Shown in pieces: positions 13,301 through 23,535 of a stretch of DNA of 64,000 nucleotides (position 1 is the first letter of the stretch; every line of letters starts with the position of its first letter). The notes below the pieces were generated by a model. That model had not been told where the DNA came from and did no database searches. It worked only from the letters and a program-made list of their open reading frames with translations. The position numbers and the translations under genes were made by a program. Location of the stretch: positions 148,401,740 through 148,465,739 of the forward strand of contig OV816028.1 in NCBI GenBank assembly GCA_929113105.1, given 5' to 3'. The DNA is from Agrypnus murinus (lineage: Eukaryota > Arthropoda > Insecta > Coleoptera > Elateridae).

Positions 13301-13916
13301 CAGCTCTTTTTTCCTGTAAATAGATTTCAGAAATTCGTTAATTGCGATCAAATGATAATTTTTGTGACTTCATAAATAATTGCGATCACGGAAGTTTTCA
13401 ACTTTTTCGGTTGTTTTTAACCAAAGATTTAAAAGGACCTATGAAAGAAAACAATTTAAGTTAGCTCCAATAGACACATGAATCCACGTCGGGCTAACTC
13501 AAAATTTGCACTAAAAGTAGCGTTAGATACCCATAAAAAATATTTTCTAAACAAACAATGAAGTGTTGTTTGGAATGAATTTATATTGGAAACACTAATG
13601 AATTAAATAAAATTCATTTTTTTATAAGAACATTTTCTTTCAATCGATAAGTTCGATTACAGGGCAACGAACGGAGTGATAGCTAGTTTATAATTACAAA
13701 GCTGTGGTGTGTTTACGGTACCAATCATATGTCTCAACGGGAATTTAAAAATAAGGTTGTGTCTCATATTAGATTGGTTAGACCAAAAGTAAGCTGACTT
13801 AAGTAATTCTTCTGATCAGAAATTGAAGTAAAACAATCTTATGAGATTTTCTAAGATAGAATAAAGTTCTTGTATAACATTTAATTTATTTAAATTTCAT
13901 TTAATTTTAGTATTGT
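10321..13916. other. No gene recognised
   Basis: Two overlapping open frames on opposite strands at about 10,983-11,298 shadow each other and neither shows a domain. The remainder is AT-rich and featureless to my reading. Confidence 0.45.
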
Positions 13917-13985
13917 TTTGTTGAAATGAAATTGTTGTAACACCTTTGTCATGTTATCAACAAAAGTATAATTCATTTCAACAAA
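13917..13985. repeat. Small foldback with 14-bp perfect arms
   Basis: TTTGTTGAAATGAA at 13,917-13,930 is exactly complemented by TTCATTTCAACAAA at 13,972-13,985. A weaker inner pairing (TTGTTGTAACA with TGTTATCAACAA) extends the stem. It is about 69 bp long and could be a tiny MITE remnant, but no TSD is evident. Confidence 0.6.
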
Positions 13986-14447
13986 TTTAAGAGAATCTCT
14001 CTCAATTTTTCATTTTGTATTTTAATTTATTTTCATTGTTCTTATATGATAAATAAAGAAAACTTGTGTTAACAATTTTTAAAACATTTATTTATTATTT
14101 ATGTGGTATGCAAATATTTAATATTCGTTAGCACAGAAATTGAATTGATTTCTCATCCAGAAGCCTAACTGGGTGTGGTGTGACATGTTACTTTTCAGAT
14201 ATCAAGGTTGGTAAGGTTAATTTTTGTATTTATGTTAGTCTGATGCTCAACCAATTCAAGACTGAATTAGCCTACTGTGTAAAGCAAAAACTATTGAGTT
14301 GTTATAATTTTATTTTATTAAAGCTAGACGAGTCAATGAAGAATCACCGCATATTTTATTGTTGCCGGAAAGTGGGACACTGTTTGCTAGCTAGAATAAA
14401 AAACCTCGAGATCGAATATACATATATCAGAAAACAAATGACACTAA

Positions 14448-14834
14448 AGCCAGTCTCGGTGGATTAGTGGTTTGCATGTTTGCTTCATAATCCAAAGATC
14501 GCAGGTTCGATCCCCGACCGAACTGGTAATTTTTCATAGCGGAGAAAAATTTAAAACATGCCTTCTTTTCGGATATGAAGTAAAACTGTAGGTCCCGTGT
14601 CAATGTGATGTTTGGCACGATAGAGATCCGTACTGGGGGTGGAATTCCCTCAAATTCGGCAAAATTCTAGTACGGTCGGCCTAATGATCTTAGTAATTGG
14701 TGCCATGAGGTGCAAAGGATGCTCCGCCATCCTGATTCCTCGCCCAAAAATAAATAAATAAATAAATAAATAAATAAATATATAAATAAATAAATAAATA
14801 TATAAATAAATAAATATATAAATAAATAAATATA

Positions 14835-14909
<75 letters not shown>

Positions 14910-14930
14910 ATATATAAATAAATAAATAAA
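14448..14930 (+). mobile_element. Complete tRNA-Met-type SINE with (AAAT)n tail and TSD
   Basis: The head at about 14,452-14,525 is tRNA-like. It has an A-box-type GGATTAGTGG, an anticodon-loop-like TTCATAA (anticodon CAT), and a perfect B-box GGTTCGATCCC followed by CCGACCGAA, which can pair with the first bases. A ~220-bp body without coding potential follows, then a long AAAT tail. The element is bracketed by AAATGACACTAA at 14,436-14,447 and 14,928-14,939. The last nine bases, TGACACTAA, are independent of the tail and form a clear target-site duplication. Transcription would be by RNA polymerase III from the internal A and B boxes; mobilisation would need a LINE partner in trans. Confidence 0.85.
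14746..14930 (+). repeat. (AAAT)n simple repeat, SINE tail
   Basis: About 185 bp of AAAT units with a few TATA interruptions. It forms the 3' tail of the SINE. The ~98-codon Phe-Ile-Tyr-Leu repeat frame on the minus strand here is an artefact of this microsatellite, not a gene. Confidence 0.95.
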
Positions 14931-14989
14931 TGACACTAACCTCACCGCTATATCAGAGAACACGATAACCGCCTTCCCTTATGGGGTTT

Positions 14990-15433
14990 ATGTTATGTTA
15001 AAGTGGTATGCTCCACGAATTCGAGTATCTGCTAGAGTTGGTAAACCAGGAAACGAGTGAAGCCGTAGAGGCCAGCGCCGCGCCATCTGTATGGCTTCTT
15101 GAACGTTTACCTGTCTCACTAAGACATCTTACTATTTCTGAATTCCGATCGGCTGGCTCGGCTGTTGACTGGTCTTGTTGGTTGGTCCTACTTGTTCTTC
15201 GAGTTCAGAAAAAGCTGACTAAAATCGGTCAGCGTACGCTGTTCTACAGATGCTCGCGGAGCGTGGGAGAAATGGTAAGGTAAGACGGAACGGCACACGC
15301 AAAGTGCGCGCCAGGAGAAAGGACGTGTGCGCTTGCTTGAACAGCTGCTTATCCGGGCGGCGACAGATTGCAGCAGTTGATAAATTCGTTTACTCGCACA
15401 AATAATAATTAAAAATAAAGTAACTTCGTAACA
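14990..15433 (-). mobile_element. LTR-like repeat, family 2, copy A (short)
   Basis: Matches 28,059-28,934 in the same orientation. Shared blocks are GTATGCTCCACG and TCTGCTAG-type sequence at the left, TCGGCTGGCT in the middle, GCTCGCGGAGCGTGGGAG, GCTTATCCGGGCGGC, and AATAAAGTAACTTCGTAACA at the right. Read on the minus strand this would run U3 to U5. Copy A lacks about 430 bp present in copy B between the first two blocks. Its TATA region is degenerate (GTAGAACAG). The SINE ends ~50 bp to the left. A 91-codon plus-strand frame through this repeat is not conserved in copy B and was not taken as a gene. Confidence 0.6.
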
Positions 15434-18400
15434 GAGTTAATCTAGCAGCTACACTATAATTCATAAAAGTAAAATCATTTACTACTGATCTTGATAAGTG
15501 AAACATGTCTCTAATACTAATAAATCGCTTTTGACAGTCCTGATAAAACCTCCGAGCTTAAGATTCTACTAAATTCCGAGCCATAAGAGGCACAGTAAAA
15601 TATAAGCTTTAACAAAATACAACGTAAATATCAAAAAAAAATTAATTTTTGGTAGGTATACCAATGCCATTAACTTAACTTATTTTCGGTTATTATGACA
15701 GTCCTGTATATTAAAACGACATTTATTTCTAGTAGGCCATTATTATCAATTTGTTTATAAGTTAGCAATTTGTTAATTGTATTAAAATAAAAAATGGAAG
15801 GTAGATAAATCAATTAACAAAGGTTCTTGCAAACTCTGAGTGGGCTACATTCTGCCCGGGTTGTAGTATATGGGAATATTAGAAAAAATATTTTTATCCT
15901 GTTCATAATTTTATTCTCTCTCATTAAGAAATTTCATCCTGCAGAACACCTAATATTGTCAAAATTATTGCGAAGTTACTTTGCCCTTTGTATATTATAG
16001 CATGTTAAGGTACATTAGGTTATTCGAAAGTTTTATTCAAAAGATAGCTCAGGTGATATCCAGTTCTGGTAATTATGTTAGAGAATAAGACAAAATACGT
16101 ATCTAATGATGTATCAGTTAGTAGTTTATTATATTTCTAGTGAACTAAGATCAAAGTTAGAGGAATATGGAACAAGCGTAGTAAATAGAAGAACTTTGTT
16201 TCAAACTAATATTATGAGGTATACTTTTGCAAACTTATCAAAAGTTATTCTTAAGTTTCCATCTTCAAAATGTAGTATTTATTTTAAGTGGAGTGGTATT
16301 AGAAATATTAGTGTTTTGAATTTATATCAAAAGTTTTTCCCCGCTTTTAGTAATATTGTCACGTAATGATTTTAACATGATTTGGAGCATAATAAAAGTA
16401 AAGAGTCAAATAAGTAGAAAAGTCTAGTTTAACATTATAATAAACTATGTAATAGTATATGACATGTGGAGTTGGTAAAGGACACCTTTACAAGCCAATA
16501 TCGCGAGGCTTGGAACTTGACCAACGAAACATGTATACTGTTTTATTCATAATAATTAAACCTGAGTAATCAAAATAAAAATAAATTATAAATTTTAAAA
16601 TAAATTTTCTGTAAACTGTCATAATTCCAATCAGCGCTATCTATCGATCGAAAAGAAATTTTAAGTAAGGTTTCATTGTTAGCCGCTAGCTGGCAATGTA
16701 TGCTCTCAGTATTTTAAAATTGGAAATTAATTAAATTAAATTACATGGTAATTATTAAATATACAATACGGAAAAATAAAGCCAATATTAAATAAAACAT
16801 AGGTTTGTAGCGTTAAGTACATTTATAAAAACCTAAATTTAAATCGGATAAAACGACTTGTTTTAAATAATTGAAAAATAAAAATAAAGGTTGGCTGGTC
16901 AGTTTTATAGACATGTAATTGTTATTTACGTGTCAAGCTTTGTAAATTAATCTATACGGGTGAGCTGGAAGGTTTGTGGGGCGAGCGACGAAGGAGCGAG
17001 CCTCCATAATCCAATGAACCCAGTGAAGATTAATTGCAACGTGACGCGTACAAAGTTTTATTTACACCTTTACCAGTGGCTTTTTATGAATTGTATATTT
17101 TTTATAAAAAGACATTTTGTGCTCAAAGGCGGTAGTACAATTTATAGCTAGGCGTTGTCATGGTGTTGTGGTTAAGCAACAATTTTTTGTTGATACGGTA
17201 GATTGCTAATTATAAATTTTAGTTGCTTAGTCATTCTGCTCTGAAATAAATAGGTAGTTTAAAATAAGTACTTTACGAATATTTTAACATAATAAAGCGG
17301 ATTACATTAGTGACAATATTTAAACCTAAAGAGTATTCAATTAATAGAACTGTTTAATGTGTTGACGATAATAAGATTTTTATTTATTCATCTACTAATT
17401 GGAAGTTACCAACAACTAAGGTCATACTCTCACCAGGTCTATTCCTGCAGAGACAAAAATTTAATACCCTTGGACTTAAGAACTAGTCCGCTTAGTGCAA
17501 GATCAATCATCATCATCATCATCATCAAGATCATGCATGAACACAACATAGCCTGGACTGATAAACGGTCGGCTTGACTCTCTCAGTTATGTTGATCACT
17601 AAAACAAACTTTAAATTTATTAACTTTGTTAACCTGCAAGGGCTTTGCTTAGAATATTTCACAAATAGTCATTTTCGGAATAGAATTGAATATACGTACG
17701 TTAAACATATAAAGGTAAAAGCAGCTTACTGTTAAGTTTAGAACCACCTTTTAGTGGCACTATTGAACAGACTGAAATTAGGAGTTATCTTTGTTAAATT
17801 GAAATATTTTAGGGGATGAGCCTGAAAAGAATTAATATTTGGAATTTTAAGGCTACCCTAATGTTGGTACTGGCCTACCAATCTTGCCGCCCACCAAAAA
17901 ATTATTTCTACATATTCTAAATTTACGAAAAAATTGCATATGATTAGATTATGATCGACTTTAATACGTTGAAAATAACATTGTAGGGAAAAGTAATTAA
18001 AAGGGTATATATAACTCCTGCCCTTTCCACAAGTTGAGACATATCCAACGCTTTAGTTTATTGGGTGTATCTTTCTTTTAAAGTAAATAACTTAAGGTAA
18101 GGAGTTTATTTGAGCATCCAAGAGGTATTTAAAGTCCCATATCTCATTTATCTTTTAAAGTATTTCTTACATTCTATTTTATAACAATATAAGGTCAGAT
18201 AAATTTGTGTGTAGTTTATCTGACAGTAAGTTTATATCAAGTTCGTTCATATATTGTGCAAAAGAGTTTTCAGTATTTTAGTACTTATCAAATACGTATT
18301 CATTTGTGTTATGTAAATAATTTTAGCATGACAATATTCCATCCAATTATTATCCTTATTCTGCTATCAAGATGAGGACGCGACCTCTGACTAGACAACT

Positions 18401-20377
18401 TCAATAAAACTTTGTAGACGTCAAGTATTCCATCTATATAGAAATTCTGGAGATATTTGATGCAATGCTCAAAACCGTAATAAATCTTGGCGCACAAATT
18501 TTGACAGCAAGTGGGCACTAGAGATAATATGGGTTGTGGGCAACAATTGTTGTGAGGTCTAGGTGACAAGATCGTAGGTTTCGATTTCTATTATTTAGTT
18601 TTTAAAATTTATTTACATTAGAACTATTCATAGATAAGTTTTTATACTATGAATGAGTTAGATAAGTGTAAGGTATATTACATTTATTAATATTAATTTT
18701 CATTCGTTCATAGCTGGACTTCGAAGGTTGGTCCATAATATCAAAACTTTAATAATCCAGCAAAGAAAAGTTTCCCGACGATTCTTATACCGTTTTTGAG
18801 TATTGCATCATATAGCTCGGCAGAATTTCTATGTGGGTACGTACGGCCACAAAATATTATTAAAATCGGTGAATCAGAGAACGCGTCTTTCTCTGTGTGC
18901 ATTAAAGATATAAAGTAAGAAGAAGTATATTTTTATATTTTTTGAATCTCTTTTCTAAAGTAAATATTACTAATAATACTAACTAATACTTACTAAATAG
19001 TAATAACTAATGTAATGTCTAATGATGATTAATCCTAACTAAACTATGAATTTTTTGTTACAGGTAAGACAAATTGCGTCCTTTTGGAATTGACATAAGA
19101 AAAGAATTCTTGGTGAGTAATATCGTAGAACCAAACTAATTGAATTGGAAAAAAATATGATGGTACTACTTCAGATTACATATTTTTATTTAAGAAGTTT
19201 TAACCTTAAATATTTCGCATAAGAATATAGTCGTTTTTTAAGAAACATCATAACAAAAGTCATACTTCTTGTAACTCTTTTATTGAACTTAAGCAATAGA
19301 AAATTTGTGAATTGTTAATTTGACAGTTATAAATTCTGAAGTCCTTTCTGAAGAAATTTTGAGCTACAGCATATTTATCAATAAATATGTAAAAAATACG
19401 GGTACAAAACGTATGATAGCATCTTTTATTTTATCTCATTTGATTGATGCACTCGTGTATCAAATTTTAAGTTCATGAAAAAAGTCTTGCGTTGATTATT
19501 TGTTTTACAAACAACTATTAAAATCTTTATACTAACCTAAAATTTACTTTCTTTTAAAACTTTTTAGTTGGAATTTAGGCTCGAAGTGCAAAATTTCTTT
19601 TCAGTAGAATACAGCTTTAATGCCTTTTAAAAGGAATGAGATTCAAGTTTGAAATGTTTCCTAAATGCTTTTACCTTACCCCAAAGCCCTAATATATAAA
19701 GTGTCATCAGTTAGGCATGTGTCTCCCTTATTTTATAATGTCTAAGTTTATTTTTACACATATTCAAGGCAATCTGGCGTATTTAGAACGGTATAAATAT
19801 AGTAATATAATAAATAGTAAATATAAAACAAAAAGAGTAAAAGTTATACAAAGATTTAAATAAAGTATACTTAATCTGTTGCGATAACTGTGGCGCCCTC
19901 TCTGCGTGCGCACAAATTTAACTACTTCATATGTCTAATACTAATAGTTGTGTTGTATATAATATTTATTTTATTGTAGACTTCGGTAAACGATTTGTAG
20001 GTTAACTCTTAATAGAAGGAAAAAATAGAAACACTTCTTAATTATGGATTTATCTTTAAATATTTAAACGCAACAACAAAAAATCTGATTATATCTTTTT
20101 AGTTCTACCATTAATCTCAACTGATTTATATTTTTTCAAATTTTTAACGCTGATGTTTCTCGAAAATATCACTAACATAAAAATCTTGACCTTGATTTGT
20201 TTACAGTTTAACTTATAACATAACCTTAAATTACTTTATGCTCTCCAAAAGGTTGTACACTTCGTGAAAGATGAATTTGAAAGAGAGTTTGTTACAAAAA
20301 TGGCTGTTCTTTTATATCTTTTTAGAAAACAAATGAACTCTAAACTAAATTTTTATTCAACCAAACGAGCACTGCCG
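15434..20377. other. Long AT-rich stretch without recognisable gene
   Basis: Open frames at 16.1-16.37, 16.96-17.15 and 18.31-18.57 kb are short, AT-driven and without domains. A canonical-looking splice acceptor/donor pair (TTTTTTGTTACAG|GTAAG near 19,050-19,070) has no coding context. Nothing else could be supported. Confidence 0.45.
17506..17526 (+). repeat. (ATC)7 microsatellite
   Basis: Seven uninterrupted ATC units. Confidence 0.95.
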
Positions 20378-20568
20378 TTTTTTTTTAATTATCTTCTACC
20401 AGCTCAGCATTAGTTGCTATTCATGGTACAGTTCATTTATAGTTGTCACTGTGTGTTGCACTAGTGGTGCCTATTTGCACCTTTTACTAAATTTAAATGT
20501 TGCACTTATTGTTTGTTGAACATATTCACTGAGCACTGTTTTTGAGTATTATTCACTGTCACTTACTA

Positions 20569-21066
20569 TTAGGTCAATAGGTAATTCCGTTTCAGTCTTG
20601 TATGTATCGATTTTGCGCCTAATCCATAGTGAGTTGCACCACTGTATTGGTTGAGGTTGCCATAGAATTGTCTGGATCTTTTATTTATAAATTCTTGTAT
20701 AGTCGGAATGCCCAACTCCCTATGTAGTTGTGTATTTCTTACGTATCATTTGGCATTTGTGATGATACGGAGCACTTTATTTTGTAGGACCTGTAATTTG
20801 TGTAGGTTTGTTTTCGAAGTTGTGCTCCAAATGCAGCAGACATAGGTGAAAATTGGCCGGATGATTGCTGAGTAGATAAGTATTCCACATTTAGTCTTGA
20901 GTGATGATTTTTATTAAGGATTGTATACAGCATGCTGAGTCTGCGTACGATTCTGTCAACTTCTTGTTAATATGTAGGCTCCATGTTAATCTTCGGTCCA
21001 AATATAGACCAAGGTATTTAATAGCCTTATCCTTAGGGTTCCAAGGTATTGAAGTGTTGTCTATAG
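20569..21066 (-). pseudogene. Reverse transcriptase C-terminal end (non-LTR ORF2 remnant)
   Basis: Just after the internal deletion the minus strand encodes IPWNPKDKAIKYLGLYLDRR-type sequence (about 20,960-21,060), the typical strand after the RT palm/thumb in Jockey-like ORF2. A frame change follows. The other frame then gives YSAIIRPIFTYVCCIWST, LQVLQNKVLRIITNAK and HRELGIPTIQEFI, ending at the stop at 20,569-20,571. A premature TGA lies at 20,746-20,748. At least one frameshift and one stop mark it as dead. The junction with the endonuclease part is near 21,060-21,075. Confidence 0.85.
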
Positions 21067-22266
21067 ATATATTGCGAATACTTCAGTTTTTGTATGATAC
21101 TCCAGGTATGCTTGACCATCCACACGAATCGTTGGTATTAATTGAGGTTGTCGGAGAATTTTCTTGGTGGCTCTCCACATATTCGGGTCCCCTGGGTCTA
21201 AGTTTTCTATATAATAGTTATATGATTGGAGTTTGTGATTATCCAGTTTTTCTTTGACTGTTCTAATTAATTGATTTAGTCTAGCTTTGATTGTTGGATA
21301 GCGTGTTCTTTGCCACTGTCTTTTTATTCTGTGTTTTTCCTTGATTTTGTTAAATATTTCAGGTGGGGGGGTTTGGTAGTCAAGGTATCTACGTGGTCGG
21401 TTGGTGGTAGTGGCATTGCAAACTGCTTGGGTTAACATTTTATTAAATTTTTTAATTGCGTTATCAAAACCAGTCAGTGATGTTAGATTAACTGGGCATG
21501 TCAGTGATGCTTTAATTGATGCTTGGAATACATTACAGTTTATTGGACCATTTATTAATGTGGTGATTTTGGGATATTGTTGGATTGTGCAGCCTAAGGT
21601 TATAATCACAGGAAGATGATCTGAATCGAGTTCAGTAACGACCAATTGATTGATGGGTGTGGTTAAATTTTTGTGGAGAACTATGTCTAGGATGTCAGGA
21701 GAACAATCAGCTCGGTAAGGATAATACGTATAGTCTGTGGGTGCTGCTATTTGAATTGCTAATTCTGATGCATAGTTCTCGAGTTTGGGACCATTAGGGT
21801 TTGTTTTCCTGCAACCCCAGTTGGTGTTCTTACAGTTAAAGTCACCAATTAGAACAGTGGGCTCTGAGCTTGTAAATATGTTTTGCAGTTCCGTTTTTTT
21901 TAGTCGATTATTTGGTGATTTATATCCTGATATTATTTTTATCGTGGAGTTGTCTGTTGTTTTCATTTTTATTGCTATTGCTTCTATATTGTTGACATCG
22001 TGCAATTCAGGTGGTGTAACCAAAAGGTTGTTCTTAACGATAACTGCCGCTCCGCCCCAACCTATTCCTATTTCTCTGTCTTTTCTAAAGATTCGATATC
22101 CAGGTATTGTGAATTTTTCATTAGGAATGAGGTGTGTTTCAGTGACACAGGCAATGTCAATGTTATGTCTTGTAATGAATGGTATGAATGTTGATCTTTG
22201 GTTTTTTAGCCCATCTACATTCCAGTTGGCTAGTGTTAAAAGATGTCTTTGATTAATTTCCGCCAT
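21061..22266 (-). pseudogene. ORF2 N-terminal part: APE-type endonuclease of a non-LTR retrotransposon
   Basis: Opens with ATG at 22,266. The first ~220 residues are an exonuclease-endonuclease-phosphatase fold with all expected motifs: WNVDGL (Asn16), VTETH (Glu43), GDFNCKNTNWG (Asp142, Asn144), PDILDIVL (190-197) and SDHLPV (Asp216, His217). This domain nicks target DNA to prime reverse transcription. It continues through the linker to about residue 400, where the frame meets a stop created at the deletion junction; full-length ORF2 would be roughly twice as long or more. The start is well supported because it overlaps the ORF1 stop by 14 nt in a different frame (ATGGCGGAAATTAA), the usual arrangement in this group. 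The endonuclease frame itself is unbroken, so decay is recent or the copy was inserted already deleted. Confidence 0.93.
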
Positions 22267-22675
22267 TGAAGAGCGTTGGAATTATTGACATTATTGCGGT
22301 TTTTATTTGATCAATATAGGGGGCTAATAGTTGTAAAATAGTGTGGATGATGTTTGTGATAATGGGATTAAGGTTTGTTGCTTGTTGAGTGTTGTTTGTA
22401 TTACTGGTCACGGTTTGAGCGTACTGGTCGGTTGAGGTAAGTTTGATTTGCGGTAACGTTTCCGGTTATGAGTGAATTAGGATTGATTGTTTTGATTCTA
22501 GGGAGGTTCTGTGTTGATTGATAACGTTGGGAGGTATTTCTATTAAAAGATTTGATATAAGGACATCCTCCATAATTGGCCGTATGCTCACCCCCGCAGT
22601 TGACGCAGCTAGGTTTAGTTTCTTTAGGTTTTTGGCAATTGCTGTGTGTGGTGTAGAGAAAGTGCGCGTATTTGT
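22253..22675 (-). pseudogene. ORF1 (gag-like) C-terminal remnant with CCHC zinc knuckle
   Basis: The minus strand reads HTHSNCQKPKETKPSCVNCG, then GEHTANYGGC and PYIKSF. The first part is the tail of one zinc knuckle; the next is a C-X2-C-X3-H-X6-C knuckle. This is the nucleic-acid-binding end of a Jockey-type ORF1. The frame meets a TAA at 22,401-22,403. A second frame from about 22,430 encodes a Thr/Asn-rich segment and a short helical tail (NIIHTILQLLAPYIDQIKTA) that ends at the natural stop at 22,253-22,255, overlapping ORF2. One frameshift therefore separates knuckle and tail. The 5' end is cut inside the first knuckle. Confidence 0.85.
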
Positions 22676-22679
22676 AAGT

Positions 22680-22772
22680 TGTAACGCGGCGCCTTATAAT
22701 ATGCGAGGACGTTAAAAACCCGGGGCCGGGTTCCTGGGAACGCGCTGAACCCGCCTAGCGCCGGCCTCGTAT
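22680..22772. other. GC-rich island between retrotransposon and duplicated segment
   Basis: About 90 bp of high GC in an otherwise AT-rich region. It includes the 16-base inverted repeat AACCCGGGGCCGGGTT (22,717-22,732) and CGCCTAGCGCCGGCC. It is absent from the second copy of the neighbouring repeated segment, so it is probably part of another insertion. No coding or RNA signature was recognised. Confidence 0.5.
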
Positions 22773-22891
22773 CTGATATCTGTAATAAAAAGCAGCCACT
22801 ATATTGAAGATAGCAACAATTATGTGGCAATGAAGCAGTTTTATAATCCTTCACCAAAATTATTTACTCAAGAGCTGTAAAATTTTGAAAT

Positions 22892-23157
22892 AATAATAAT
22901 TCCTACAACCCATAACCTAGAAACCAGGCCCCAGAAGCTATAAGCTTGTGCGGGAGGGAGCGGGCGATTATTATCATTACGTAGGCCCTAAGTGCGGCTG
23001 CAGCTGACTTACAGATGGAACAGAGCAAATCCCACATTTGTGTCACAGCTAAGGAAAACTGCAGAAAACCTTAACCAGATCTGCCCGCAACGAGAATCGA
23101 TCTCCGGCCGCTTGGATGAAAGTCCAGTACGCTAGACATTACACTACCAATGGTAAT
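22892..23157 (-). mobile_element. tRNA-derived SINE, second family, copy 1
   Basis: Read on the minus strand it starts near 23,157 with a tRNA-like head: A-box-type TGGTAGTGTAATG, anticodon-arm-like TGGACTTTCATCCA, and B-box-type GATCGATTCTC. The body has GGTTAAGGTTTTCTGCAG, GCTGTGACACAAATGTGG and GGGCCTACGTAAT. It ends with an (ATT)n tail near 22,892. It interrupts the repeated segment, whose second copy lacks it at this point. A related, headless copy is at 56,920-57,137. The precise TSD is obscured by the ATT/AAT tail. Confidence 0.75.
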
Positions 23158-23535
23158 ACAAAAAACTTATGCAACTGAGGAATATAATTAACGTGAAAAC
23201 TTATATTTAACTATTAATTGATAGGGTAAGATAGTAAATACTTGTATACCACCTCATCATGATACACCTTGTATGCTTTCAGTGGCGGTTCGTGGATTTT
23301 TCAGAGGGTGGGCACAAAAACATAAATTAAAGACTGTAAAAAACTTACATTTTATTTAAAGGTAAAGTCTCTTTGATAATTTCCTGAACACCTTTATCTT
23401 TACCACTTGTCACAGATGCACCAGCATAACTTTGGGCAATTAATTTTGATCTGCCCGAAAGGGATTTTAATATGATTTGCAATTCATCCAACAGTGTTTT
23501 TGATAATATTTCAGCTGTGTAGCCACCCGGCTTAA

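Larger units (their letters stand above)
20378..22690 (-). mobile_element. Truncated, internally deleted Jockey-type non-LTR retrotransposon
   Basis: On the minus strand the order is: the end of a gag-like ORF1 with a zinc knuckle; ORF2 starting inside the ORF1 stop region; a full APE-type endonuclease domain; a jump straight to the reverse-transcriptase C-terminus; a 3' UTR; and a 9-base poly(A) (T run at 20,378-20,386). The catalytic reverse-transcriptase core is missing and the 5' end stops inside ORF1. The element cannot transpose by itself. Full members of this clade are several kb, so about half is gone. No TSD could be matched, as expected when the 5' end joins unrelated GC-rich sequence near 22,690. 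Confidence 0.9.

Noticed and set aside
14667..14963. 98-codon Phe-Ile-Tyr-Leu repeat ORF on the minus strand
   Set aside because: It is the translation of the (AAAT)n SINE tail.
18480..18590. Possible third SINE head: GATCGTAGGTTTCGATTTC resembles a B-box
   Set aside because: No A-box at the right distance, no tail or TSD, and no body shared with the SINEs in the window.
19040..19075. Splice-site-like TTTTTTGTTACAG|GTAAGAC (a similar one at 51,705)
   Set aside because: No coding exon on either side; such words are expected by chance in AT-rich DNA.
20901..22252. Several plus-strand ORFs of 64-155 codons
   Set aside because: They are antisense shadows of the retrotransposon ORF2 and RT remnant on the minus strand.
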